Counted from the first letter of the stretch, positions 15,815 through 24,874 are shown. The stretch: 33,366 nucleotides of DNA from UBA8886 sp002731655 (GCA_030754655.1 JASLZX010000013.1:1-33366), one strand, 5' to 3'. A program made the numbers and translations. The notes: generated by a model not told the origin, from the letters alone.

Positions 15815-16794
15815 TTCCCCACTTGAAAGTGCAGCGTGCCGACGCCGAAACAGCACGCGCCCAGCTTGAGCGGGAAGGGCTGCTGCATCCCGACTTCCGC
15901 GCGCAGCACGACGGCGACTTCGTCCTCTGGCCGCTGGCGGGCGCAGCCGAGGGCGAAATCGTGCAACGCAAGGGGCGGCCGGCTGGCTCCGTCGGGCGCG
16001 ACTACCGCGACGCGCTGTCGCCCGAGTTGCGCGAGCTGGCGCCGCGAGCGTTCGACATGCTGGGTCACGTCGGCATCCTGCGGCTCTCTGACGAGGCGGA
16101 GCCGCACGCCGTGGCCATCGCGCAGGCGTTGCTGGAGAGTCACGCCAACCTGCGGACGGTGGCGGTTGACAGCGGCGTCCAGGGCCAGTGGCGCGTACGC
16201 CACCTGATGGTGGTCGCCGGCGAGGATAACCTTGTCGTGCTGCATCGCGAAAACAATCTCCGTTTCGAGGTTGATTTGCAGCAGGTCTTTTTTTCGCCGC
16301 GGCTGGCAGGTGAGCGGGCACGCATTGCGGCGCTGGTGCGGCCGGGCGAGCGGCTGCTAGACGCGTTTGCCGGGGTGGGGCCGTTCGCCATCACCGCCGC
16401 CCGGGCTGGAGCGCAGGCGGTCGCCATCGACGGAAATCCCACTGCCGAAAAATGGGCTTTGCGTAATTGTGAGTTTAATAATCTGTCATCTGGGAGCTTT
16501 GAGTTCCACACCGGCCTGGCGGAGGGGCTGGTACCGAGACTCGGGAGCTTCGACCGCGTCGTGGCGAACCACCCCACTGGATCGCTCGCTTTCATCGCCA
16601 CCGGCCTCGCCGCGCTCGCGCCGGGCGGGGTGCTGCACCTCTATCTGCTGGCTGATCGCAAAGCGCCGGAATTGCCGGCCGGAGTCGCGGAGGCGCTGGG
16701 CGATTTCGCCAGCGTCAGCGGCTCGCGAATGGTGCACCCCTACTCGCCCGGACGGGAGCTGAGGGTGCTGGACCTGCTGCGGAAAAGCTCCTAA
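15811..16794 (+). CDS. Trm5/TYW2-family tRNA (guanine37) methyltransferase
   Basis: The 327-residue protein has the class I SAM fold of archaeal Trm5. An N-terminal domain is followed by VFFSPRLAGERARIAALV, motif I LLDAFAGVGPFAI (182-194), AIDGNPTAEKWALRNCEFN, the motif IV-like ANHPTGSLAFI (252-262, Asn253-His-Pro), and a terminal HPYSPGRELRVLDLL. Trm5 makes m1G37; the related TYW2 (Taw2) transfers aminocarboxypropyl for wyosine. Asn-x-Pro favours the Trm5 side, but the two are hard to separate by eye. GTG 15811 overlaps the gcvH stop, making a gcvT-gcvH-trm5 operon. Confidence 0.85.
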   Translation: MIPHLKVQRADAETARAQLEREGLLHPDFRAQHDGDFVLWPLAGAAEGEIVQRKGRPAGSVGRDYRDALSPELRELAPRAFDMLGHVGILRLSDEAEPHAVAIAQALLESHANLRTVAVDSGVQGQWRVRHLMVVAGEDNLVVLHRENNLRFEVDLQQVFFSPRLAGERARIAALVRPGERLLDAFAGVGPFAITAARAGAQAVAIDGNPTAEKWALRNCEFNNLSSGSFEFHTGLAEGLVPRLGSFDRVVANHPTGSLAFIATGLAALAPGGVLHLYLLADRKAPELPAGVAEALGDFASVSGSRMVHPYSPGRELRVLDLLRKSS

Positions 16795-16851
16795 TGTCAA
16801 ACGACTGTACCACTTATCTTAAATAGTAGTTCCAGCGGGCTGGGGTGTTAC

Positions 16852-16860
16852 TTTATTATC
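16852..16860 (+). promoter_or_regulatory. TATA-like box and leader of the giant secreted protein gene
   Basis: TTTATTATC (16852-16860) predicts a transcript start near 16880. That is downstream of the first in-frame ATG (16871), which therefore is unlikely to be used. AGGTG at 16923-16927, six bases before ATG 16934, is a Shine-Dalgarno-like site and selects that start. Confidence 0.45.
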
Positions 16861-16933
16861 ACCCTTCGGAATGGAAGGAGACCGCGCTCATTCTATGAGT
16901 ACGGTAAAGGACAAAACAGCGAAGGTGTGTAAA

Positions 16934-19900
16934 ATGAACGCAAACAGCACTGCATCCGCTTTCCAGACAGGGAAGCTGGCTGCAATACTGGTTGCCTTCC
17001 TGATGACAGTCAGCGGCATTACAATGCTGGCTGCTACGGGACAGGGAACCGAGAGCGAGACGCCCTACATGGGCGACGATGTCTTCTTCTCCGAGGAAGG
17101 CGTCCAGGCCTACGGCGACATCAACGCCATCGTGGAAGGATACGCGCCACAGCCAGCTAAGACGCTGGCTACCGGCAAGTTCTCACCAGAGCCGGCAGAA
17201 CCAGGTGACGCTAAAATCCTGATTGTCGACGACGACATGGAACGCTGGATGTCGGGCCCTTGGCTCGAGGCTTCCCACGTTGAGACGGCACTAAACGACG
17301 GTGGATATTCATTCGACGTCTTCCGCGCCGGCATGTGGGGTGGCACCAACTGGATGATTCCCAGCGGCAATGAAGGGCTATCCTTGCTCGACAACTATGA
17401 GGTAGTCATCTGGTATTCCGGCTGGAATACTGAAATTGTCTCCAGCGGCGAGGGAAATACGATGATGGACTACCTCGATGGAAATGACGGTACCGAGGAT
17501 GATTTTTCAGTGTGTACCGAATGCCGTAACGTAATCCAGCTGACCCAGATGGGCGACTGGCTTGCGGCCTATGGAGGTACTTACGTCAGTAACTACCTGC
17601 ATGCCAACACGTGGTACTCCAGTTACCTAGTCGTTGACGGTACTTCCAACCCGATGAAGGGAGTCGATGACTCCCTTTTCGACGGCAAGGAGTACTCGAC
17701 CGACACCGCGGGTATCCACTACCTGGACCGGCCCTGTGGTTTCCAGCCGCAAGACAATAATGCCATGGGATCCTTCTGGATGGATGTCCACAGGGATGCG
17801 ACTCACAACTACAAGTACCACGCCATTGAGTTTCCACGGAACGATGGCCAGCCGGTGACTTCCACCCAGACCCACAAGGCGTTCACTTTCGCTGACGAGA
17901 TTGGCGTCTTCGATTCCCGCTCCGAGCGGGCAGACTTCTTCGCCACCATCTTGGACTGGATGGAGGTTAGCAGGGAGGCCAAGCAGAACGTCGATATCGG
18001 TATCGGCGGACTGGATATCCCGAACCATTCGCAGTACTGGCGTACAGTCGAAGCGATGGTCCCGGTCGAAATCAAGGTAACCATCACCAACTACGGCTAC
18101 CTGCCGCAGTCGGGTACTGGCGTGCACCTTAAACTGAAGAACCAGTACGGCCAGATACTGTTCGACAGCACTTTCACGACGCAGGCGTTCGCCGGCGAGG
18201 AAGGACATCCGATGAATGTCGAAACCATCATGCCGGGCCAGTCAGTGGTCTTTACCTTCAACAAGCTTAACGACGCTATCCAGCGGGCCCACGATGGTAA
18301 CGACCCCAACCGGGCACGCCACGTGCTCTTCACCAGTGCCGGTATGGATCGCATCACAGCTGGTGTAATCCACACGGGTGACCAGATTTCCGCCAACAAC
18401 TTCGTTCAGGCCGACGTCGGCGTCTCCAAGTGGGTCGACAACGCTGAGCTGGATGAACCGGGGGCATCGATTACCATCGCTGACACCGACGACAATGGCG
18501 CGAGCAGCTATGACGAGATAAACTACCATCGTGCCCACTCCTACGACTGGGACATGGATGGCTGTGGCTGGGCCCGCGAATGTGACGGTACCACCGACAA
18601 CAAGACCCAGAGTGCAGTCTACCACGAGGGCATGTACGCCTTCGGGTCGTTCAATACCAACGGTTGGTACAAGACTAATGCCAACCCAGCTAATTGTGAC
18701 TGGGATGCCAACCACAATGCCCAGAACGACTGTCCCAAGTTCGTACCCAACCCGAACCAGGATGATTACTTCCAAACCCCGCCGCTCGACCTGAGCGCGA
18801 TGGAAGAGGTCGTAATTAGCATGGTCTTTACCGGCTGCATGGAATCGGGAGACTACTTCCGCATGCAGATTTCGAAGGACGATGGCGCCAGCTGGACCAA
18901 CCTGATTAACTACTCCGGTTTCTGTCCTGGCGAAGGAGCCTGGTACCTGTGGGGCGGTGGTAACACGCGCTACCAGGGCTACGCTCTGGCTTCCACCTAC
19001 TACGGAGCGGAAGACACGTCCTCAATCCTCTGGCGTGTCCAGATGGACGCAGACAATGATCAGGTCACCGAGCAGAACAACGCCAACGGCCGCCCCTACC
19101 CGGGCTGGTTCATTGACGAAATGTGCTTCCGCGGCACCGAGCGCATCACGCGCGACGTGGCTGTGACTGACGTCACGGTTCGCGATGAGTCGTTCCGCGT
19201 ACACGCGCAGAATACTAACAACGACCGTGAGTTCAATGCTACCGTGCTGAACGCCGGCGAGGCGAGCTGGAACACACTGCCGATCAAGTTCACTGTAACT
19301 GACCTGCAGGGCGAGGACTGGTCGCACATGCTGAGCGATGACCAGCCGGAGATTCCAACCCTCGCGGGCGACTCAGCCTACGGCAACGTCGACACCGAGG
19401 GCCACGAGGACCAGAAGGAGCTCTTCACCTACTTCCCGACGCCCACTGCCAACACCTACTTCATAGAGGTCGAGGCGCTGGTGCCGGCGGGCAAGGACTT
19501 CTTCCCGTGGAACAACTCGATGAAGGTGATGTTCCGTGTTTTCGACACATTCTTCTACGATAATGTCGATGCCAAGGACTACACCTATACCCAGTTCCAC
19601 CGCACCTCGGAGACTGGCAACAAGTTCTTCGACGTAGATGTCACCGACGACTCGACATTGGGCTCGGCCCAGTCGGGCAAGTGGGCCTGGCGCTACTTCA
19701 GTGCCGGCAGTGACGCCTACAACGGAGGTGCCGACGACAGCATGGTCACGCCTGACAGCTGCATGCGCAATATCGACGGCACCGACGTCACCGACGTCTG
19801 TGTCGACCTGCGCGCCGCGTTCAAGCCGGTGCTCACGTTCTCGATCAAGTATGATCTGGCCAACGGTGACCGGCTGGAGGTGCGCGCTGCTAACGATTTC

Positions 19901-22216
19901 GACAGCAGCCAGAAGATTACCTCCGGTAGCTGGAGCATTCTGAAGACCTATGAGGGCACGAGCGGCGACTGGGCCAGTTCCGACTGGATAGTGGAAGAAA
20001 TCAGCCTGAGCGCCTTTGAGGGTCACCAGACCTTCCTCGACTTCCGCGTCGTCAGCAACGTCGGCGGCGGACGGGGTGTGCTGCTGGATGACATCATGGT
20101 AATCGGCAACGAGTACCGTAACAACGTTGGCATCACCGATGTGACGACCGACCGCTTCGCGGCGGCCGGCAAAGACCACGACCTCTCCATCACGGTGAAG
20201 TCGATTGGCCTCGAGCCGCAGCAGGATGTGACCGTCTACGCGCGCATAACTGACATGAACGGAGTGCAGGCGTGGCCCGACCCGTCGGCGCGTTACTGGA
20301 ACTACTATCAGGTCCAGATTGCGCTGAATAAGGGTGACTCGTTCACGATTGACCCCGACACCGCCGGTTCAACCTGGCGCTGGGGTGCCGAGCTTGCACC
20401 GGGCCTCTACAACCTGCACGTCAAGGCCGAGCGGCCGGACGAGCTGACTGTGCCCGACGAGAACCCGGTCGATAACACTGTGAAGCAGACGCTGGTGCTG
20501 GGTGCTACGTTACTCAGCTCCGCTGAGTGGGCCAGCGACGACTGGACCATGGGCTCCTGGGCCTGGGACGGTTCCGACTCCGGCACGTTGACCTCAGAGA
20601 GCTTCAACGTCTGGAACAGTGACCCGTTCCTGGTGATTGAAGCGGCCTATGAGCTTGACATCGCCTCGGTGCAGGCGCAGGTACGCGCAGGCTCCAGTGG
20701 GCAGTGGTTCGACGTCAAGTGGCGCGCAGCGGGTGAAACAACCTCGCTCTACGCCATCCCGGGCGCTAACTACACCACCCTGCCAGATTCCTGGACCGGC
20801 AGCAGCTACTTCGATAACAGCAGCAGTCAGACCTTCTACGCCGACCTTGGCGTAGTAGACGAAATCTCGGATGGCAGCGGCCTGCAGGACCAGTATATCG
20901 GTGGACCAATGCAGGTACGCCTGGTCGGGACCTCTGGTGGCGGTAGTGGAACCTTCACGGCTTACACCGCTGCGGTATTCGGCCTGAACTCGTACGCCAT
21001 GGATGTCAGGGAAATCACGCCAACCTCGCAGAAGGGAGCGCCCTCCTCGTCGACTGGCGACACTATCAAGCGGACCTACACGGTCAAGGTGCGCAACTTG
21101 GGTGCCGTCTCGGACTCGGGCGTGGTGGACTTCACCATTACCGCCCCGGAGAACTCGTTCGTGACACTCGAGAGCGGTAGCTACTGCCAGGGATGCCCCG
21201 GCGCAATCCTGAGCCACATCATGCAGCAGGGCCGCGAGACTGTGGTCGCCATCAAGCCCATCCCCGGCTTCTGGGGCGGCAACCGTGACGACCCGAGCGG
21301 CGGTGATCCGACCGCGTTCATCGACAAGGATGGCGTCATCACTTGGCCCAGCGGCACGACCGACTACACCATGCCAACTGGCTGGTCGATTTCCAACCCG
21401 ACCAAGTCCAGCTGGGATTCCGCAGCCGGTAAGCCGATGGAACCGAGCGCGAGCAACTTCATGGACCCCGGCAACTCACTCAACGTGAACGTCGAGGTTA
21501 CCATGGGCTTCGCAGCCTGGGCACCACCGGGTACCTACACCATCCAGTCGGATGTCCGCTCCTGGACCGACTACGACGACACCTTCACCGACGGCGACGC
21601 CGACGGACAGGCGACCATGACTATCGACAAGCCCGACCTCAAGCTGGGCGACTACAACTATGTTTCGCACGCGGTCGGCTATAGTGTAGCCGGCACCGGC
21701 TGGAACAAGCGCAGTGGCGGCGACGAATACTTCACCTTCCGGGTTGAAGTGCTGAACGCTGGTACCGAGACGGTCGGTAGCTTCAAGGTTGGTCTGCTGG
21801 ACTTCAGCCAGAACCCGCTGGGTGTGCAGGTATCCATCAGCTGGACTGGCACCAACTGGGTGGTCGACAGTGACGGAACCTCCGCGACTGGCGCTGAAAT
21901 CCAGACCAGCAAGTGCGGTAATGACCCCTCCCGGACCTGCAAATACGTCTACTTCAAGGCGACTGCAACCGAACTGGGAATGTCCGTTGGACCTGGCGAT
22001 GATGTCTCGGGCGTCTACACATTCTACCTTGCGGTAGATACCGAAGACGTCATTGACGAATCGGATGAAGGCAACAACCGCGTGGCGATCGACATCACTA
22101 CGGTGAGTGAGATCAACACCGTACCCTCGTTCTCGATGGCGCTCTGGAGCACCATGCTGGGCGGCCTACTGGCTGCACTCGGCGTCGCGTTCCGTCGCCG
22201 CGAAGAAGAGGAATAG
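16934..22216 (+). CDS. Giant secreted modular surface protein with C-terminal membrane anchor
   Basis: About 1760 residues from ATG 16934 (ATGs at 16871 and 16895 are alternatives). A signal segment KLAAILVAFLMTVSGITMLAA follows a short polar start. The mature N-terminus begins with a GATase-like, M6-peptidase-associated fold (AKILIVDDDMERWM ... LLDNYEVVIWYSGW) but shows no zinc or nucleophile motif. Then beta-sandwich modules alternate: CARDB/Ig-like units begin near bases 17986, 19150, 20120, 20996 and 21630 (for example VGITDVTTDRF and VAVTDVTVRDE), separated by MAM-like jelly-roll stretches (PPLDLSAMEEVVISMVF, SKDDGASWTNL). The last unit ends VIDESDEGNNRVAI. The C-terminus is VPSFSMALWSTMLGGLLAALGVAFRRREEEE, a Pro-Ser motif, one helix and an Arg-rich tail. 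Probably a cell-surface adhesion or structural protein; no enzyme activity is predicted. Base composition is less GC-rich than neighbours. Confidence 0.85.
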   Translation: MNANSTASAFQTGKLAAILVAFLMTVSGITMLAATGQGTESETPYMGDDVFFSEEGVQAYGDINAIVEGYAPQPAKTLATGKFSPEPAEPGDAKILIVDDDMERWMSGPWLEASHVETALNDGGYSFDVFRAGMWGGTNWMIPSGNEGLSLLDNYEVVIWYSGWNTEIVSSGEGNTMMDYLDGNDGTEDDFSVCTECRNVIQLTQMGDWLAAYGGTYVSNYLHANTWYSSYLVVDGTSNPMKGVDDSLFDGKEYSTDTAGIHYLDRPCGFQPQDNNAMGSFWMDVHRDATHNYKYHAIEFPRNDGQPVTSTQTHKAFTFADEIGVFDSRSERADFFATILDWMEVSREAKQNVDIGIGGLDIPNHSQYWRTVEAMVPVEIKVTITNYGYLPQSGTGVHLKLKNQYGQILFDSTFTTQAFAGEEGHPMNVETIMPGQSVVFTFNKLNDAIQRAHDGNDPNRARHVLFTSAGMDRITAGVIHTGDQISANNFVQADVGVSKWVDNAELDEPGASITIADTDDNGASSYDEINYHRAHSYDWDMDGCGWARECDGTTDNKTQSAVYHEGMYAFGSFNTNGWYKTNANPANCDWDANHNAQNDCPKFVPNPNQDDYFQTPPLDLSAMEEVVISMVFTGCMESGDYFRMQISKDDGASWTNLINYSGFCPGEGAWYLWGGGNTRYQGYALASTYYGAEDTSSILWRVQMDADNDQVTEQNNANGRPYPGWFIDEMCFRGTERITRDVAVTDVTVRDESFRVHAQNTNNDREFNATVLNAGEASWNTLPIKFTVTDLQGEDWSHMLSDDQPEIPTLAGDSAYGNVDTEGHEDQKELFTYFPTPTANTYFIEVEALVPAGKDFFPWNNSMKVMFRVFDTFFYDNVDAKDYTYTQFHRTSETGNKFFDVDVTDDSTLGSAQSGKWAWRYFSAGSDAYNGGADDSMVTPDSCMRNIDGTDVTDVCVDLRAAFKPVLTFSIKYDLANGDRLEVRAANDFDSSQKITSGSWSILKTYEGTSGDWASSDWIVEEISLSAFEGHQTFLDFRVVSNVGGGRGVLLDDIMVIGNEYRNNVGITDVTTDRFAAAGKDHDLSITVKSIGLEPQQDVTVYARITDMNGVQAWPDPSARYWNYYQVQIALNKGDSFTIDPDTAGSTWRWGAELAPGLYNLHVKAERPDELTVPDENPVDNTVKQTLVLGATLLSSAEWASDDWTMGSWAWDGSDSGTLTSESFNVWNSDPFLVIEAAYELDIASVQAQVRAGSSGQWFDVKWRAAGETTSLYAIPGANYTTLPDSWTGSSYFDNSSSQTFYADLGVVDEISDGSGLQDQYIGGPMQVRLVGTSGGGSGTFTAYTAAVFGLNSYAMDVREITPTSQKGAPSSSTGDTIKRTYTVKVRNLGAVSDSGVVDFTITAPENSFVTLESGSYCQGCPGAILSHIMQQGRETVVAIKPIPGFWGGNRDDPSGGDPTAFIDKDGVITWPSGTTDYTMPTGWSISNPTKSSWDSAAGKPMEPSASNFMDPGNSLNVNVEVTMGFAAWAPPGTYTIQSDVRSWTDYDDTFTDGDADGQATMTIDKPDLKLGDYNYVSHAVGYSVAGTGWNKRSGGDEYFTFRVEVLNAGTETVGSFKVGLLDFSQNPLGVQVSISWTGTNWVVDSDGTSATGAEIQTSKCGNDPSRTCKYVYFKATATELGMSVGPGDDVSGVYTFYLAVDTEDVIDESDEGNNRVAIDITTVSEINTVPSFSMALWSTMLGGLLAALGVAFRRREEEE

Positions 22217-22228
22217 ACTAAGGGCGCA

Positions 22229-22252
22229 GGAGGAGAGGTTCGCCTCTCCTCC
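22229..22252 (+). terminator. Strong hairpin after the giant protein gene
   Basis: GGAGGAGAGG (22229-22238), loop TTCG, then CCTCTCCTCC (22243-22252) form a perfect 10-bp stem capped by a UUCG tetraloop, starting 12 nt after the stop codon. No T-run follows, so it may act as an mRNA 3' stabiliser as much as a terminator. Confidence 0.6.
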
Positions 22253-22318
22253 AACCCGCCGCAGCGTTACCTAGCGTATGCTCTGAAAAACAGGGTGCAG
22301 TCCACCGCTCCAGGCACA

Positions 22319-22333
22319 GCCGTCATTGACGGC
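22319..22333 (-). terminator. Hairpin downstream of ftsZ
   Basis: GCCGTC (22319-22324), loop ATT, then GACGGC (22328-22333) give a 6-bp GC-rich stem 15 nt past the ftsZ stop codon. The region 22253-22347 contains no other recognisable feature. Confidence 0.35.
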
Positions 22334-22347
22334 GGTCAGCAAAGGTT

Positions 22348-23397
22348 TCAGCCTACCATCGGGATAGCATCGCCTAGCGGGGATGCTATCACCTCATCGA
22401 ACCGCTCGATATCGAGGTCTTCCTCACTATTGGGGATGGCGGAAACCAGCAGGACTACCTTGACGCGGTTGCCAAGCTGGTCATCGGTGCGCAGCCCCCA
22501 GATGAGGTTGACGTCTTCAGAGAGGTCGAATTTGAGTGCCGCGAGAACCTCGTGACAGTTGTTGAGCGAGAAGTCGCTTCCGGCGGTCACGTGCAGCAGC
22601 ATCGCCTCGGCACCCTTGTAGCGGGTGTCAAGCAGGGGATTGCCTAGGACTGCGTCCAGTACCGAGCCGGGGGCCGAGTTGTCTGACTCGCCGTAGAGTA
22701 CCTTGGCGATGCCCCCCGCTTCGATAATTCGCTTCAGGTCGGCGAAATCAACGTTGATGGTTGAAGGCTCGGTCACGATTTGCGCCAGTTCCTGCACTAT
22801 GTCGACAACCAGGTCGCTCATGACGCCGAAGGCGCGCTTGATAGGATAGTCTGGCGCCAGCTTGTTGAGATTCTCGTTATCCAGTTCGATAAGACTGTTG
22901 CAGGCTGCCTTGAAGTCGCGCATGCCGTCGACTCCGGCTGCGCGTTTCCCATCGCCCTCCGCCTCGAAAGGCATGATGGCGACGCCCACTACCAGCTGCC
23001 CCGCCTGCCGTGCCTGCCGTGCGATTACGGGCGCCGCACCGGTTCCGGTGCCACCCCCCATGCCAGCGATGACGAAGGTAAGGTCATTGTCGTCGAGAAT
23101 TTTCGCGATGCGCTCGTGGTCAGCCTCGGCAGCCATGCGGCCGACACCCGGGTTGCCACCAGCTCCGCGCCCCCTAGTGCTGTCGGCGCCGAGGACCAGT
23201 TTGTGGTGCGCCTGGCACTCGTTGAGGTGCATCGCGTCGGTGTTGATGGCGACGGTCTGCACACCCTCCAGTCCACGCCGGTATAGGCGCGTCAGGATGT
23301 TGTTGCCGGCCCCACCGATACCGAGCATCTGGATGCGCGGTTCCTTGACGAACTGCATCAGTTCGTCGTTATCAAAGCTCTCTAGTCTGTCCATCAT
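22348..23397 (-). CDS. ftsZ: Cell division GTPase FtsZ
   Basis: The 349-residue protein has the tubulin-fold signature: GIGGAGNNILTRL (26-38), AINTDAMHL, the GGGTGTG phosphate loop at 114-120, FEAEGDGKRAAG, and the synergy (T7) loop NVDFADLKRI with Asp217 and Asp220. It polymerises with GTP to form the division ring. The C-terminus lacks an obvious conserved membrane-tether peptide, ending in an acidic segment and GDAIPMVG. It is the only FtsZ here. Its ATG overlaps the stop of the upstream ribbon-helix-helix gene by 4 nt (ATGA), so the two are translationally coupled. The organisation resembles the haloarchaeal cdrS-ftsZ2 operon. Confidence 0.96.
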   Translation of the reverse strand: MMDRLESFDNDELMQFVKEPRIQMLGIGGAGNNILTRLYRRGLEGVQTVAINTDAMHLNECQAHHKLVLGADSTRGRGAGGNPGVGRMAAEADHERIAKILDDNDLTFVIAGMGGGTGTGAAPVIARQARQAGQLVVGVAIMPFEAEGDGKRAAGVDGMRDFKAACNSLIELDNENLNKLAPDYPIKRAFGVMSDLVVDIVQELAQIVTEPSTINVDFADLKRIIEAGGIAKVLYGESDNSAPGSVLDAVLGNPLLDTRYKGAEAMLLHVTAGSDFSLNNCHEVLAALKFDLSEDVNLIWGLRTDDQLGNRVKVVLLVSAIPNSEEDLDIERFDEVIASPLGDAIPMVG

Positions 23398-23798
23398 TTT
23401 TCATTACCTCGTGTCCATTCGGAAAAAATCTCATGGCGGCGCGACCTCACCTTGTCCACATCGCTGGCGAGGGTGTGGTAATCACGCTCCTCCTGCCACA
23501 CATTACGAGAATGCCTGGAAACTGCCTCGGCGATGAGCTCGTCAAACGAGCCGAAGCCATTCTCCTTCAGGTCGTTCAGCTTCTCCATCGTTCGCTCCGG
23601 CAGCGAAATCGCCAGGTTGCTTCGGCCCGGGGCGAAAACATTTCGCTCCAGGAATTCGTCGAGCGCCTCCTGCAGTACCTGGTTGTAGGAGCGCACGGTC
23701 ATCGCGTTCTGGCTGGCGTAATATTCCAGCTGCGTCGCCCGCTCCGGGTCCAGCCGTACAGTCAGGCGGTTAGAGTTAAGGGGGCCCAATGGTGCCAT
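23394..23798 (-). CDS. Tandem ribbon-helix-helix (CopG/Arc-like) transcriptional regulator, coupled to ftsZ
   Basis: This 134-residue protein holds two ribbon-helix-helix units. The first has strand NRLTVRLDPE (10-19) and helices AQNAM-like/SYNQVLQEALDEFLE. The second has strand NLAISLPERT (61-70) and helices over EKLNDLKEN and SFDELIAEAVSRH. A charged helical tail (EERDYHTLASDVDKVRSRR) follows. RHH proteins bind DNA as dimers through the strand pair; two units in one chain could form an intramolecular pseudo-dimer. The ATG at 23798 has a TATA-like TATATA about 28-30 nt upstream. In haloarchaea an RHH protein (CdrS) encoded with ftsZ2 controls division, so a similar role is likely here by context. 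Confidence 0.8.
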   Translation of the reverse strand: MAPLGPLNSNRLTVRLDPERATQLEYYASQNAMTVRSYNQVLQEALDEFLERNVFAPGRSNLAISLPERTMEKLNDLKENGFGSFDELIAEAVSRHSRNVWQEERDYHTLASDVDKVRSRRHEIFSEWTRGNEK

Positions 23799-23822
23799 GT
23801 CTATCGAGCCTATTTGTGAATA

Positions 23823-23880
23823 ACATATATAAACTTATCGGTTGATGACGACGTATTTGCGTCATTCAAATGATATATTA
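23823..23880. promoter_or_regulatory. Divergent promoter with inverted repeat between RHH-ftsZ and the tRNA thiolase gene
   Basis: A minus-strand TATA (within 23824-23833, ATATATAAAC on the plus strand) serves the RHH gene, and a plus-strand GATATATTA (23872-23880) serves the opposite gene. Between them TTGATGACG (23842-23850) and CGTCATTCAA (23860-23869) form an imperfect inverted repeat, with one bulged A and a 9-nt centre. It is well placed for autoregulation by the RHH protein. Confidence 0.5.
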
Positions 23881-23953
23881 TGATTTAAAGGGTCACAATT
23901 GTGTCATACTTTCGGTCGCCGCAGCAGGTATACCTGCGCGCTACTGCCGCCGC

Positions 23954-24874
23954 ATGGCTTGCCGTGCCTGCACGACCGCTCCGGTTCTTGATCGTCGCTA
24001 TTCTGGCGAAAGCCTTTGTCAACGCCACTTCGTTTTTGCAGTAGAAAAATCGATGCAACGTGAATTGCGCCAGCAGGTCTCTGCACTCGAAGCCAGTGGC
24101 GAGCCACTGCAGCGCATAGCTGTCGCGCTCTCGGGCGGCAAGGATTCGACGGTCGCGCTGCACCTCGTGCGAGAATGGGCGGCGCAGCGGAGGTTGGAGC
24201 TGGTCGCGCTGGCAATCGACGAAGGCATTGCTGGCTACCGTGCCCCGGCGCTGGAGTGCGCGCGTCGTGGCTGCGACGCGCTGGGCGTCGAGCTGCGCAT
24301 CAGCAGCTACCGCGACCTGGTCGGCATGGGCCTTGACGAGCTGCTGCAGGCGCAGCCCCCGGCGGGGTCGCCCTGCTCGCCCTGCGGCATCCTGCGCCGC
24401 CGCGCGCTGAACCTCGCCGCGCGCGAAGTGGGGGTCGACGCGCTGGTGCTGGGGCACAACCTCGACGACTGCGCGCAGACGGTGCTGATGAACCACGCGC
24501 GTGGCGACGTAGCGCGGCTGCAGCGCATGGCACCGCATCTGCATCGGCAGCCGGGAATGGTGCCGCGGCTGCTGCCACTGCGTCGCATCCCCGAGCAGGA
24601 AGTATACCTTCTGGCGCTGCTACAGGGATGGGAGTTCCACACTGGCGACTGCCCGCACGCGGCGGCGGCGCAGCGCAACCTGTTCCGCGACCTGTTGCTG
24701 CAGCTGGAGCAGGCGCAGCCAGGGACGCGCCACGGACTGCTGCGCGGGATGGATCGCATGCGCGAAAGCCTTGAGGCGCCGCAGTCGCTGGCGCGCTGCC
24801 CCACTTGCGGCGAGCCGGCCGGCGGCGCGGGCGAGTGCCAGTTTTGCCGACGTTTCGGAGTGTTCGCGGTCTAG
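23954..24874 (+). CDS. TtuA/Ncs6-family tRNA 2-thiolation enzyme
   Basis: The 306-residue protein starts with a zinc-binding end (Cys3, Cys6, Cys22, His25: ACRACTTAP and LCQRHF). It has the PP-loop ALSGGKDSTVAL (58-69), a CxxC pair Cys141/Cys144 (SPCSPCG), a third cysteine in TGDCPHA, and a C-terminal zinc ribbon (CPTCGEP ... CQFC). Three central cysteines ligate a 4Fe-4S cluster in TtuA. The family adenylates and thiolates a tRNA uridine: U34 for Ncs6, U54 for TtuA. Which position is modified is undecided here. The chosen ATG places the first CxxC right at the N-terminus as in relatives; open frame before it lacks similarity. It faces the RHH-ftsZ operon across a shared promoter. Confidence 0.88.
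   Translation: MACRACTTAPVLDRRYSGESLCQRHFVFAVEKSMQRELRQQVSALEASGEPLQRIAVALSGGKDSTVALHLVREWAAQRRLELVALAIDEGIAGYRAPALECARRGCDALGVELRISSYRDLVGMGLDELLQAQPPAGSPCSPCGILRRRALNLAAREVGVDALVLGHNLDDCAQTVLMNHARGDVARLQRMAPHLHRQPGMVPRLLPLRRIPEQEVYLLALLQGWEFHTGDCPHAAAAQRNLFRDLLLQLEQAQPGTRHGLLRGMDRMRESLEAPQSLARCPTCGEPAGGAGECQFCRRFGVFAV

Noticed and set aside
15350..16321. 323-codon open frame antisense to gcvH and the Trm5-like gene
   Set aside because: Low-complexity Arg/Pro/Ala translation opposite two well-identified genes.
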